Positions 39,051 through 47,352 of a stretch of 64,000 nt of DNA are shown piece after piece. Within the stretch, counting starts at the first letter, position 1. Every line of letters starts with the position of its first letter. Both the position numbers and the translations under genes were made by a program. Location: NCBI RefSeq assembly GCF_900107675.1, contig NZ_FNRI01000009.1, forward strand, positions 1 to 64,000, in the 5' to 3' direction. This DNA is from Alistipes timonensis JC136 (GTDB taxonomy: Bacteria > Bacteroidota > Bacteroidia > Bacteroidales > Rikenellaceae). Under the pieces are notes generated by a model that was given only the letters and a program-made list of their open reading frames with translations, ran no database searches and was not told where the DNA came from.

Positions 39051-41780
39051 TTATTTCTGGTTGAGCGCTGCGTGTGCGGCCGCCAGACGTGCGATGGGCA
39101 CGCGGAAGGGCGAACAGCTCACGTAGTTCAGACCTGCATAGTGGCAGAATTCCACCGACGAAGGCTCGCCTCCGTGCTCGCCGCAGATGCCGCATTTGAG
39201 CGTCGGACGCTTGCCGCGGCCCTTGAATACGGCTTCGCGGATCAGCTGGCCTACGCCGTTCTGGTCGAGGATCTGGAACGGGTCGTTCTTCAGGATGCCT
39301 TTATCCAGGTAGACGGGCAGGAACTTGGCGATGTCGTCGCGCGAGAATCCGAGGGTCATCTGCGTCAGGTCGTTCGTACCGAACGAGAAGAACTCGGCGA
39401 CCTCGGCGATCTGGTTGGCCGTCACGGCGGCGCGGGGAACTTCGATCATCGTGCCGACCATGTAGTCGATCTTGTCGTTGCGCTCCGAGAATACCTGCTC
39501 GGCCGTTGCGTCGATGATGTTCTTCTGGTAGCGCAGCTCCTTGTGGTTGCCCACCAGCGGCACCATGATCTCCACGTGCACGGGCATGCCCGAAGCTTTG
39601 ACGTTCATGGCAGCCTCGATGATGGCGCGGGCCTGCATCTCGGTAATCTCGGGATAGGTGTTGCCCAGGCGGCAGCCGCGGTGTCCCAGCATGGGGTTGA
39701 ACTCGGCCAGCGACTCGACCTTGGCGACGATCTTTGCGAGGGGCACGCCCATTTCGGCGGCCATCTCTTTCTGGCCTTTCTCATCGTGGGGCACGAACTC
39801 GTGCAGGGGCGGGTCGAGCAGGCGGACGGTCACGGGGAATCCGTTCATGGCCTTGAACAGACCTTCGAAGTCTCCGCGCTGGATCGGCAGCAGCTTGGCC
39901 AGCGCCACGCGGCGTCCGGCTTCATCGTCGGCGAGGATCATTTCGCGGAACGCTTTGATGCGGTCGCCCTCGAAGAACATGTGCTCCGTGCGGCAGAGGC
40001 CGATGCCCTCGGCGCCGAACGAGAATGCCTGTGCGGCGTCCTTCGGGGTGTCGGCGTTGGCGCGGACCTTCATGACGGAGTATTTGCCGGCGAGTTCCAT
40101 CAGCTTGCCGAAATCGCCGCTCAGGTCGGCGGCCTGGGTGGCTACCTGGCCGAGGTAAACCTCGCCCGTCGAGCCGTTGAGCGAAATCCAGTCGCCCTCT
40201 TTGACCGTGAATCCGTTGACCTGGATCGTGCGGGCCTTGTAGTCGATTTGCAGTTCGCCGGCGCCCGATACGCAGCATTTGCCCATGCCGCGGGCCACGA
40301 CGGCTGCGTGCGAGGTCATACCGCCGCGTGCGGTCAGGATACCTGCCGCGTCGAGCATGCCTTTCAGGTCCTCGGGCGAGGTCTCGATACGTACCAGGAT
40401 GGCGCGCGTACCGCTCTTCTCGAGCACTTTCTCGGCATCCTCGGCGAAGAACACCACGGGACCCGTCGCGGCGCCCGGCGATGCGGGCAGACCCTTGGTG
40501 ATGACCTGTGCGTTGGAGATGGCCTTCTTGTCGAAGACGGGGTGGAGCAGCTCGTCGAGCTTCGCGGGCTCGCAGCGCAGCACGGCGGTCTTCTCATCGA
40601 TCAGCCCTTCGCGGAGCATGTCCATGGCGATCTTGACCATCGCGGCGCCCGTGCGCTTGCCGTTGCGGCACTGCAGCATCCAGAGCTTGCCGTCCTGAAT
40701 GGTGAACTCGATGTCCTGCATGTCGGTAAAGTACTGCTCCAGGTGGTGCTGGATGTCGAACAGCTCCTTGTAAACCTCGGGCATCACCTCTTCGAGCGAG
40801 GGGAATTTCGCCTTGCGGTCCTCTTCCGAGACCTTCTGGGCTACGGCCCAGCGTTTCGAACCCTCGATCGTGATCTGCTGCGGGGTGCGGATGCCGGCTA
40901 CCACGTCCTCGCCCTGAGCGTTGATGAGGTACTCGCCGTTGAAGAGGTTCTCACCCGTCGCGGCGTCGCGCGAGAAAGCTACGCCCGTTGCGGAGTTCGA
41001 ACCCATGTTGCCGAATACCATGGCCTGTACCGATACGGCCGTGCCCCATTCGGCGGGGATGTTGTTGAGCTTGCGGTAGAGGATGGCGCGTTCGTTCATC
41101 CACGAACCGAACACGGCGCAGACGGCTCCCCAGAGCTGATCCCACGGATTACTCGGGAAATCCTCGCCGGTCTGCTTCTTCACGGCGGCTTTGAAGTTTT
41201 TCACCAGTTCCTTCAGGTCGTCGGTCGTCAGGTCGGTGTCGTTCTTGACGCCCTTCTTCTCCTTCTGTTCCTCGATGATTACCTCGAACGGGTCGTGATC
41301 CTCTTTCGAGACGGGCTTCATGCCCAGCACCACGTCGCCGTACATCTGTACGAAACGACGGTACGAGTCCCATGCGAAACGCGGGTTGCCCGTACGCTTG
41401 GACACGGCCTCCACGGCCTGGTCGTTCATGCCCAGGTTGAGGATGGTGTCCATCATGCCGGGCATCGAAGCGCGGGCTCCGGAGCGGACGGAAACGAGCA
41501 GCGGCATCTCCTTGTCGCCGAATTTCATGCCGGTCAGGTTCTCGATGTTCTTCATCGCCTTCTCGACTTCGGGGCGGAGCAGTTCGATGACGGCCTCCTT
41601 GCCGTGTTTGTAGTACTCCGCACACACTTCCGTGGTGATGGTGAATCCCGGGGGGACGGGGATGCCGATCAGGTTCATCTCCGCAAGGTTGGCACCCTTG
41701 CCGCCGAGCAGTTCACGCATTTTGCCGTTTCCTTCGGCCTCTTTGTTTCCGAAGGTATAGACCCGTTTTACGTCTGCCAT
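39051..41780 (-). CDS. ppdK: Pyruvate, phosphate dikinase
   Basis: The 909-residue enzyme interconverts pyruvate, ATP and phosphate with phosphoenolpyruvate, AMP and pyrophosphate, linking glycolysis and gluconeogenesis. It has an N-terminal ATP-grasp domain (LLGGKGANLAEM, about 25-36), a swivelling phosphohistidine domain with GGMTSHAAVVARGMGKCCV (His at about 459), and a C-terminal PEP/pyruvate barrel ending with the catalytic Cys in CGICGEHGGEP (about 865-875). Length is normal. It stands alone between terminators. Confidence 0.97.
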   Translation of the reverse strand: MADVKRVYTFGNKEAEGNGKMRELLGGKGANLAEMNLIGIPVPPGFTITTEVCAEYYKHGKEAVIELLRPEVEKAMKNIENLTGMKFGDKEMPLLVSVRSGARASMPGMMDTILNLGMNDQAVEAVSKRTGNPRFAWDSYRRFVQMYGDVVLGMKPVSKEDHDPFEVIIEEQKEKKGVKNDTDLTTDDLKELVKNFKAAVKKQTGEDFPSNPWDQLWGAVCAVFGSWMNERAILYRKLNNIPAEWGTAVSVQAMVFGNMGSNSATGVAFSRDAATGENLFNGEYLINAQGEDVVAGIRTPQQITIEGSKRWAVAQKVSEEDRKAKFPSLEEVMPEVYKELFDIQHHLEQYFTDMQDIEFTIQDGKLWMLQCRNGKRTGAAMVKIAMDMLREGLIDEKTAVLRCEPAKLDELLHPVFDKKAISNAQVITKGLPASPGAATGPVVFFAEDAEKVLEKSGTRAILVRIETSPEDLKGMLDAAGILTARGGMTSHAAVVARGMGKCCVSGAGELQIDYKARTIQVNGFTVKEGDWISLNGSTGEVYLGQVATQAADLSGDFGKLMELAGKYSVMKVRANADTPKDAAQAFSFGAEGIGLCRTEHMFFEGDRIKAFREMILADDEAGRRVALAKLLPIQRGDFEGLFKAMNGFPVTVRLLDPPLHEFVPHDEKGQKEMAAEMGVPLAKIVAKVESLAEFNPMLGHRGCRLGNTYPEITEMQARAIIEAAMNVKASGMPVHVEIMVPLVGNHKELRYQKNIIDATAEQVFSERNDKIDYMVGTMIEVPRAAVTANQIAEVAEFFSFGTNDLTQMTLGFSRDDIAKFLPVYLDKGILKNDPFQILDQNGVGQLIREAVFKGRGKRPTLKCGICGEHGGEPSSVEFCHYAGLNYVSCSPFRVPIARLAAAHAALNQK

Positions 41781-41943
41781 AGTTTTTTGATTTTTTAATT
41801 GGTATGTGTATATAAATTTTTTTCGAACGCGTTTCCCCGGAACCTAAAAATAGCGGTAACGCCGCCGCGACCGCAACACGAAATTTTATTTTCGTCCGAG
41901 GGATTGCGAAAATACGAAAACTTTTCGAAATTTCCAAAAAAAT

Positions 41944-42759
41944 CTACCGGATGTATACAAACACCGGGAGGGAATATCCGTAACCGCCCCGGTAGACCCC
42001 TCGGGAGTAGGTTGTGAGTGGGTTACCGCTCTTTTGGTCAACCAGATAGCGGCGTGCAAAAACGTCGCCTTCGGAAGTTTGCAGCGCCGTGTCGGCCCAG
42101 ATACGGTCGCGCATCCGCCATTTCCGGGCGCTCCGGACGTTGCCGCGCCCGGCTTTTTCGGCCCGCAGGGTTCTGTCGCGGAGCCCGTGATCGGTTGTGA
42201 AAAGTGATTCCGTGCGGCCCATGACGAGCAGTTTCGCATGCGGGCGTTCTTCGCGCAGGTCGCCGATGAGCCACCGGGCCGTGCGCGGGTCGGAGCACAG
42301 CACCAGTCCCACCGTGTCGCGCCCCAGCTCGCCCTCGACATAGAGGTAGCGGCGTCCCGATTCGTCGTAGGTGGGGTAGAAAAGGTCTCCGTAATAAAGC
42401 AACGCAAAATCCATTCCGTCGAGCGAATTGAGCGTGCGGTGGAGGTAGGAGTAGTCGCCCCGGCAGGCCGCGGCGAGGTCGCGCACGACCTGTTCGTTCT
42501 CCACGCCCCACAGGGCCACGATCGGCAGGGCCATCGAGTCGATAACGGCGGCCGTGTTGCGTATCTTGCGCGTGTAACGCTCCGGGGTCCACCGCAGGCG
42601 GCCTTCGGGCGTGTAGTCGGAATCGTCGTAGAAAAGCGCCGGGACGGTGTCGTAGAGGCGGTCCACGTCGTAATAGGCGATTCCTATGGGTTGCCGCCCG
42701 TAGGTAGTGCAATTAAAAATGAAGCATGAAAAATTAAAAATGATCAGCAGGCGCCACAT
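41944..42759 (-). CDS. EEP-family (endonuclease/exonuclease/phosphatase-like) protein lacking catalytic residues
   Basis: The 271-residue protein has an N-terminal hydrophobic segment with a possible lipobox (FNC, Cys17). The body aligns with Bacteroidetes EEP nucleases: YYDVDRLYDT replaces the usual NVENLFD, DDSDYTPEGRLRWT and RYTRKIRN are conserved, and the MDFALLY strand is present. The catalytic sites are changed. GVEN (85-88) replaces EVEN, MGRTE (180-184) replaces MGDFN, and GYSLPV (261-266) replaces SDHLPV. It is therefore probably a pseudo-enzyme. It starts 12 bp after the XRE gene and is likely in one operon with it. Confidence 0.75.
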   Translation of the reverse strand: MWRLLIIFNFSCFIFNCTTYGRQPIGIAYYDVDRLYDTVPALFYDDSDYTPEGRLRWTPERYTRKIRNTAAVIDSMALPIVALWGVENEQVVRDLAAACRGDYSYLHRTLNSLDGMDFALLYYGDLFYPTYDESGRRYLYVEGELGRDTVGLVLCSDPRTARWLIGDLREERPHAKLLVMGRTESLFTTDHGLRDRTLRAEKAGRGNVRSARKWRMRDRIWADTALQTSEGDVFARRYLVDQKSGNPLTTYSRGVYRGGYGYSLPVFVYIR

Positions 42760-42771
42760 ACTTCTGCCGGT

Positions 42772-43011
42772 TTAGAGTGGCTTTTCGGGCATGAAATCGC
42801 GGGGCGAGCAGCCCAGAAACTTGGCGATTTCGTTGATGTGATTGAGGTTGTATTTCGAAGGACTTTTGGGGCTCTCTACCTGACTGATGAACCCGTCGCT
42901 CACTCCGATTCCGTATGCCAATGTTGCCTGCGAAACACGCTGAGCCATCCGCTCCTTGCGGACGGCTGCGCTGACGTATTTGTCGAATGCACTTTTCGGT
43001 TTCACAAGCAT
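42772..43011 (-). CDS. XRE-family helix-turn-helix regulator
   Basis: The 79-residue protein has an HTH_3/XRE domain (about 15-70) with VSQATLAYGIGVSDGFISQVE as recognition and positioning helices and the INEIAKFLGCSPRDFM end. Its length matches stand-alone XRE regulators. It lies 12 bp upstream of the EEP-like gene, so it may control its own operon; no operator was identified. Confidence 0.85.
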   Translation of the reverse strand: MLVKPKSAFDKYVSAAVRKERMAQRVSQATLAYGIGVSDGFISQVESPKSPSKYNLNHINEIAKFLGCSPRDFMPEKPL

Positions 43012-43103
43012 CTGTTTAGATGATGTAAAACTAAAAATTATGCCAACGGAAAGATTTAGTTATAACTTAAATTCGCCTATGTATAGGTTGGCGTTTAATA
43101 TTT

Positions 43104-43192
43104 GTCATTGCGAGGAGCGTAGCGACGCGGCAATCTGCGGTGTTGTAAGTTCCCTTCAGATTGCCGCGGCATCTGCGATGCCTCGCAATGAC
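43104..43192. repeat. REP-like palindromic element
   Basis: An 89-bp element is bounded by GTCATTGCGAGG and CCTCGCAATGAC (12-bp perfect inverted ends), with inner arms GCGGCAATCTG and CAGATTGCCGC. GTCATTGCGAGGAGCG is a repeat known from many unrelated bacterial genomes. It lies between the XRE gene and mnmA and could fold as a hairpin in either transcript. Confidence 0.85.
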
Positions 43193-43281
43193 GCTTGTTA
43201 AAGGTGGAAAAAGATTGTACGTTGGAAGCGCGGAACCGGATATGATTCTAATACCCGTGTACCGCTTTTAAATCCGGCGTT

Positions 43282-44484
43282 TTACGCCTGGATTACCCCC
43301 GAGCCGACCAGTTCGTCGCCGTCATACCACGCGGCGAACTGCCCCGGGGTGATGCCCCGCTGGGGCTCGTCGAAGAGGATGTACACGCCGTTCGGACGCA
43401 TGTGGAGCGTCGCTCCCTGCAACGGCTGACGGTAGCGGATGCGCACGGAGAACCGGGCGCTCGCGCCGGACGCCATCTCGCGCGAGGGGTTGACCCAGTG
43501 CACCTCCTCCGGGGCGATGTACAGCGCCGGGCGCCACAACCCCGGGTGTGCGTCGCCCTCGCCGACGTAGATCACGTTCTGCGCCACGTCCGTCGAGAGG
43601 ATGAACAGCGACTCCTTGCGTCCTCCGATGCCGAGGCCCTTGCGCTGGCCGACGGTGTAGAAATGGGCGCCGTTGTGTTCGCCGATTTTCTTGCCGTCGC
43701 GCACGGTGTAGTGCCACGGTTCGGCCAATGCCGCCAACAGTTCGTCCGAGGGTTCGGAACCGTCGGCAGGAGCGGCTTCCCGGCGGAATTTAGGCCAGGA
43801 GGGGAGTATTTCGTGCACATTGCCCCGCTTGGGGGTGAGTTTCTGCTGGAGAAAGGTCGGCAGGTCGACCTTGCCGACGAAGCAGATGCCCTGCGAATCC
43901 TTGCGCTTGGCCGTGGCGAGATGCTGCTCGGCGGCGATGCGCCGTACTTCGGGCTTCAGCAAATCCCCGACGGGGAACAGCGCATAGCGCAGCTGTTCCT
44001 GCGAGAGCTGGCAGAGAAAATAGCTCTGGTCCTTGTTGGGATCGCTGCCGGCCAGCAGTTTATAGACCGTGCGGCCGTCGGGCAGCGTCACCTCCGCCTT
44101 GCGGCAGTAGTGGCCCGTGGCGACGTAGTCGGCCCCGAGTTTCAACGCTTCGCGCAGGAAAACGTCGAATTTGATCTCGCGGTTGCACAGCACGTCGGGA
44201 TTGGGCGTGCGCCCCCGTTCGTATTCGGCGAACATATACTCGACCACACGTTTGCGGTATTCGTCCGAGAGGTCGACCACGTGCAGGGCGATGTCCAGCT
44301 TCTTGGCCACCAGTTCGGCGAAGACCCGGTCGTCGTGCCACGGACAGTCGCCCTCGAGCGTGCCCGTGGTGTCGTGCCAATTGATCATGAACAGGCCGAT
44401 GACCTCGTGTCCCTGCTGTTTCAGCAGCCAGGCCGCCACCGACGAATCGACGCCGCCCGAAAGTCCGATTACCACCCGTGCCAT
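43282..44484 (-). CDS. mnmA: tRNA 2-thiouridylase
   Basis: The 400-residue enzyme inserts sulfur at U34 of tRNAs for Lys, Glu and Gln. The ATP PP-loop is GLSGGVDSSVA (about 8-18). The two catalytic Cys are in DVLCNREIKF (about 101) and GICFVGKVDLP (about 203). It starts 1 bp after rimM, at the end of the rpsP-rimM-mnmA run. Confidence 0.95.
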   Translation of the reverse strand: MARVVIGLSGGVDSSVAAWLLKQQGHEVIGLFMINWHDTTGTLEGDCPWHDDRVFAELVAKKLDIALHVVDLSDEYRKRVVEYMFAEYERGRTPNPDVLCNREIKFDVFLREALKLGADYVATGHYCRKAEVTLPDGRTVYKLLAGSDPNKDQSYFLCQLSQEQLRYALFPVGDLLKPEVRRIAAEQHLATAKRKDSQGICFVGKVDLPTFLQQKLTPKRGNVHEILPSWPKFRREAAPADGSEPSDELLAALAEPWHYTVRDGKKIGEHNGAHFYTVGQRKGLGIGGRKESLFILSTDVAQNVIYVGEGDAHPGLWRPALYIAPEEVHWVNPSREMASGASARFSVRIRYRQPLQGATLHMRPNGVYILFDEPQRGITPGQFAAWYDGDELVGSGVIQA

Positions 44485-44485
44485 T

Positions 44486-45001
44486 CTATTCCAATGTCAA
44501 AAGTCCTTCGGGGAGCACGAGGTGCATCGTGCGGCCTTCGAAGTCGATGTGTGCGATAAATTCCTCGGCGGCGGGCACCAGTATCCGCCGTCCGCCGGTC
44601 TCCAGTTCGAACAGCGGATTGGCGTCGCTGTCGTAATAGTCCGAGATCGTTCCTTTGAATTTTTCCGGCGCCCCTGTCTCCTCGGCCTCCACGGCAAAGC
44701 CGATCAGGTCCTCGAGATAGAACTCGTCGTCCTCGTCATCATCCTCCAGCTCGATGCGGAACTCCAGTCCCAGCAACTCCTGTACGCGGCGCTCGGTGTC
44801 GAAATCGGCGAACGTGGCGGTGGCTCCCGACTGACCGCGGCGTTCGAAACGCTCGCACCAGAGCGGGACCTCCAGTGCGTCGATGGTGACCCGCAGCGGG
44901 ATGTCGGTCGTGAAGTCGTCGGGAAAAACGGGGTAGAGCGAGAGCATCACCCCGCCCTCGGTGCCGAATAGTTTATTGATTCTGCCAGCAGGAACGATCA
45001 T
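44486..45001 (-). CDS. rimM: Ribosome maturation factor RimM
   Basis: The 171-residue factor helps assemble the 30S head by binding S19. It has an N-terminal beta-barrel domain (GRINKLFGTEGGVML onward) and a C-terminal PRC domain (YLEDLIGFAVEAEE to LVPAAEEFIAHID). ATG 45001 is chosen over an upstream frame extension because it matches the family start. It lies between rpsP, with a possible attenuating hairpin at 45041, and mnmA. Confidence 0.93.
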   Translation of the reverse strand: MIVPAGRINKLFGTEGGVMLSLYPVFPDDFTTDIPLRVTIDALEVPLWCERFERRGQSGATATFADFDTERRVQELLGLEFRIELEDDDEDDEFYLEDLIGFAVEAEETGAPEKFKGTISDYYDSDANPLFELETGGRRILVPAAEEFIAHIDFEGRTMHLVLPEGLLTLE

Positions 45002-45040
45002 AATAGGGTTGTGAATTACGGTGTAAAAATACAAAAAAAA

Positions 45041-45070
45041 CGGTAAACCGTCCCAAGGGGAAGTTTACCG
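45041..45070. terminator. Hairpin between rpsP and rimM
   Basis: CGGTAAAC (45041-45048) pairs with GTTTACCG (45063-45070), with T-runs on both strands. It may end part of the rpsP transcripts before rimM. Confidence 0.7.
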
Positions 45071-45123
45071 TTTTTATCGGAGCAGGAAACACTTGCTGCG
45101 CCCTTCCCCTCACTCGCGGCGCC

Positions 45124-45681
45124 TTATTCGGCGGCGGGAGCTTCCGGAGCGGCCTCCTCTGCGGGAGCCTCGGCAGTCTCGGCAGCGGCTTCGGCAGCAG
45201 CCTCGCGGGCAGCGGCCTCTGCGGCAGCCTTCTTCTCGGCGATTGCGGCAGCGCGCTCCTCTTTGATCTTGGCCTCGGCAGCCAGACGAGCCTTCTCGGC
45301 CGACTTGGCGTCGGTCGACAGCTTGTTGGTCTTGGCCTCGATCTTGGCGGCTTTGGCTTCCAGCCACTTGTTGAAGCGGGCTTCGGCTTCTGCCTCGGTG
45401 AACGCACCTTTGGCAACGCCGCCAAGCAGGTGTTTCTTGTACATTACGCCCTTGTACGAGAGAATAGCCCGACAAGTATCCGTAGGTTGTGCGCCTTTCT
45501 GTAACCAATCCAGGGCTTTCACGAAGTCCAGATCAATCGTAGCAGGATTCGTGTTGGGGTTGTAGGTACCCAACTTTTCGATGAATTTACCATCACGTGG
45601 CGCTCTGCTATCTGCGGCAACGATGTGATAGAAAGCATAACCTTTCTTACCGTGACGTGCCAGACGAATTTTAACAGCCAT
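45124..45681 (-). CDS. rpsP: 30S ribosomal protein S16 with alanine/glutamate-rich tail
   Basis: The first 85 or so residues (MAVKIRLARHGKKGYAFYHI to AILSYKGVMYKKHL) are canonical S16. The remaining 100 or so form a low-complexity, highly charged, alanine-rich helix-prone tail. Such tails occur in S16 of other Bacteroidetes, though S16 elsewhere is about 80-90 residues. The leader follows a consensus promoter at 45742-45772. Confidence 0.95.
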   Translation of the reverse strand: MAVKIRLARHGKKGYAFYHIVAADSRAPRDGKFIEKLGTYNPNTNPATIDLDFVKALDWLQKGAQPTDTCRAILSYKGVMYKKHLLGGVAKGAFTEAEAEARFNKWLEAKAAKIEAKTNKLSTDAKSAEKARLAAEAKIKEERAAAIAEKKAAAEAAAREAAAEAAAETAEAPAEEAAPEAPAAE

Positions 45682-45741
45682 TTGCTATAAAATTTTGTTA
45701 TAAGTTATTAAAACGCTCACCCATTCGGGCTTTTAAGCCTG

Positions 45742-45772
45742 CAAATGTAGGGAAAATATTCCGCCCGGCAAA
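45742..45772 (-). promoter_or_regulatory. Promoter of rpsP-rimM-mnmA
   Basis: On the minus strand TTTG (45772-45769), a 19-bp spacer and TACATTTG (45749-45742). Confidence 0.78.
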
Positions 45773-45857
45773 ATAAATGCTGTAAAAATCCGTATTTTGA
45801 GACTGTAAATTTACGGTTTGAATGTCGGATGTCGATGGAAAATGAAAAACTTTTTCC

Positions 45858-45865
45858 TATCTTTG
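45858..45865 (+). promoter_or_regulatory. -7 element of tRNA-Arg
   Basis: TATCTTTG, 37 bp before the tRNA, the same distance as for tRNA-Phe. Confidence 0.65.
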
Positions 45866-45902
45866 CACCCGCAATTCGCATCGTTTATATGCCGTGCATG
45901 TT

Positions 45903-45976
45903 GGTTCCGTAGCTCAGTTGGATAGAGCAACAGCCTTCTAAGCTGTGGGTCGAGCGTTCGAACCGCTCCGGAATCA
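45903..45976 (+). tRNA. tRNA-Arg (TCT)
   Basis: The acceptor stem is GGTTCCG with CGGAATC (one G-U pair). The anticodon stem ACAGC/GCTGT surrounds the loop CTTCTAA, giving anticodon TCT. The T arm GAGCG-TTCGAAC-CGCTC is perfect. CCA is not encoded. Confidence 0.96.
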
Positions 45977-45989
45977 CGTCGGTTTTCAA

Positions 45990-46017
45990 CGGGATGTCCT
46001 TTTGGGCATCCCGTTTT
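45990..46017 (+). terminator. Terminator of tRNA-Arg
   Basis: CGGGATG-TCC pairs with GGG-CATCCCG, followed by five T. It ends just before the converging histidine kinase gene. Confidence 0.85.
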
Positions 46018-46026
46018 TCGTATCCG

Positions 46027-47352
46027 TTATTTGCGAGGCAGGGTCGTCACTACGCGTGTGCCGCCGGTGTAGTCGGGGTCGATATGGATTTCGCCGCCCA
46101 GGTGGCGGACGATCAGGCGGCAGAGGTACAGCCCCAGTCCGTTACCCTGGCTGAAGGTGTCGAGCTTGGTGAAACGTTCGAAGACATGGTCGTATTGCTC
46201 GGACGGAATGCCGCATCCGGAGTCCGTGACGGTGATGCTGAAGTGCTCTTCGTCCCGGCTGCATTCGAGTCGAACCTCTCCCAGGCGGGTGAACTTCTGC
46301 GCATTGCCCAGCAGCGCCATGAGGAGGATCGTGAGGTATTTCTCGCTCGAAATCGCCGCGATCGGCTCCACGGGAATCCCGTCGGCGTAAGCCACACCCG
46401 CCTTGGGGTAACGGACCTTCATCACCCGCAGCTGCGTGCGGCACAAGGCGCAGATGTCCAGATAATCACGCTGCAACGGCTCGGTGAGGTTCTCGAGATA
46501 GGAGACTTCCAGCAGGTCGTCGAACAGATAGCGCAGCTGGCGGCGGCTCTCCTGGATGATTTCGCAGTATTGAGCGTGGGCCTCGGGCGGCACCTCCTCG
46601 GTGGAGAGCAGTTCCGAGAACCCCGTGATGCTGTTGAGCGGCGTGCGCACCTCGTGGCATATCGAGTTGATGAAATCCGCCTTTTTGACCTCGCTTTCGT
46701 GCACCTGCTGCATCTGTTGCAGCAGTTCGCGCTGAAGCCGCTGGGTGCGGCGGTTCCCGGCGTAGATGAACCCGATTCCCGCTCCGATCGCCGAGATCAG
46801 CAGGGCCAGTGAGATGAGGGCCCTCTTGTGGTGGTGGGCGGTGAGCAGCGCCTTGTCGAGTTCCAGCCGGTCCAGTTCATACGAAGACTGCATTTCGCGT
46901 AGCGTCTGGCTCTGCTCGAGGTGCATGACCGAATCCTGCACCGCCACGGCGCGGTCGAAAGTCGCGCAGGCTTCGGCGTCGCGTTGCAGGAGATGGAGCA
47001 TCCGGGCGCGTTTCAGGTAGCCGCCCGTGAAGGTCACCCCCGGTATGCGGTGGTATTCGGCCATGTGGACCAGCGAGTCGGCGTAGGCGAGCGCCCGGTC
47101 GTATGCGCCGCTGTCGGCGGCCTTGCGGTAGGCTTCCCGGTAATTGCGGATGCGGGCCATGGTCAGCCGGTCCCGGCGGATCGATTCGATGAACCGGCTG
47201 GGCAGGAAGAGGTGCATTCCCGGGGTTCCGCCGTAGGGATTGCCTCCGTCCCGGGGAGCCCATGGCTGTGCGGCTGTCGGATGCGGTCCGGCCGTCAGGG
47301 CCAGCAGCAGCAATGCCGCTGCGGCGAGGGTATGGCGAATGAATCCGGTCAT
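46027..47352 (-). CDS. Membrane sensor histidine kinase (intact)
   Basis: The 441-residue kinase has a signal peptide (about 1-28), a periplasmic helical sensor region with TPR-like character (about 50-165), one membrane segment (about 178-198), a coiled stretch, then HisKA with ICHEVRTPLNSITGF (phospho-acceptor His233) and a HATPase domain with NAQKFT (N box), DSGCGIP (G1) and GNGLGLYLC (G2). Its start overlaps the stop of the upstream kinase-like gene by 4 bp. It has no receiver domain; the receiver-only protein at 49531 is a likely partner. Confidence 0.9.
   Translation of the reverse strand: MTGFIRHTLAAAALLLLALTAGPHPTAAQPWAPRDGGNPYGGTPGMHLFLPSRFIESIRRDRLTMARIRNYREAYRKAADSGAYDRALAYADSLVHMAEYHRIPGVTFTGGYLKRARMLHLLQRDAEACATFDRAVAVQDSVMHLEQSQTLREMQSSYELDRLELDKALLTAHHHKRALISLALLISAIGAGIGFIYAGNRRTQRLQRELLQQMQQVHESEVKKADFINSICHEVRTPLNSITGFSELLSTEEVPPEAHAQYCEIIQESRRQLRYLFDDLLEVSYLENLTEPLQRDYLDICALCRTQLRVMKVRYPKAGVAYADGIPVEPIAAISSEKYLTILLMALLGNAQKFTRLGEVRLECSRDEEHFSITVTDSGCGIPSEQYDHVFERFTKLDTFSQGNGLGLYLCRLIVRHLGGEIHIDPDYTGGTRVVTTLPRK

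Noticed and set aside
38964..41798. 944-residue frame antisense to ppdK
   Set aside because: A GC-driven shadow of a highly conserved enzyme. The residue composition is unlike a real protein.
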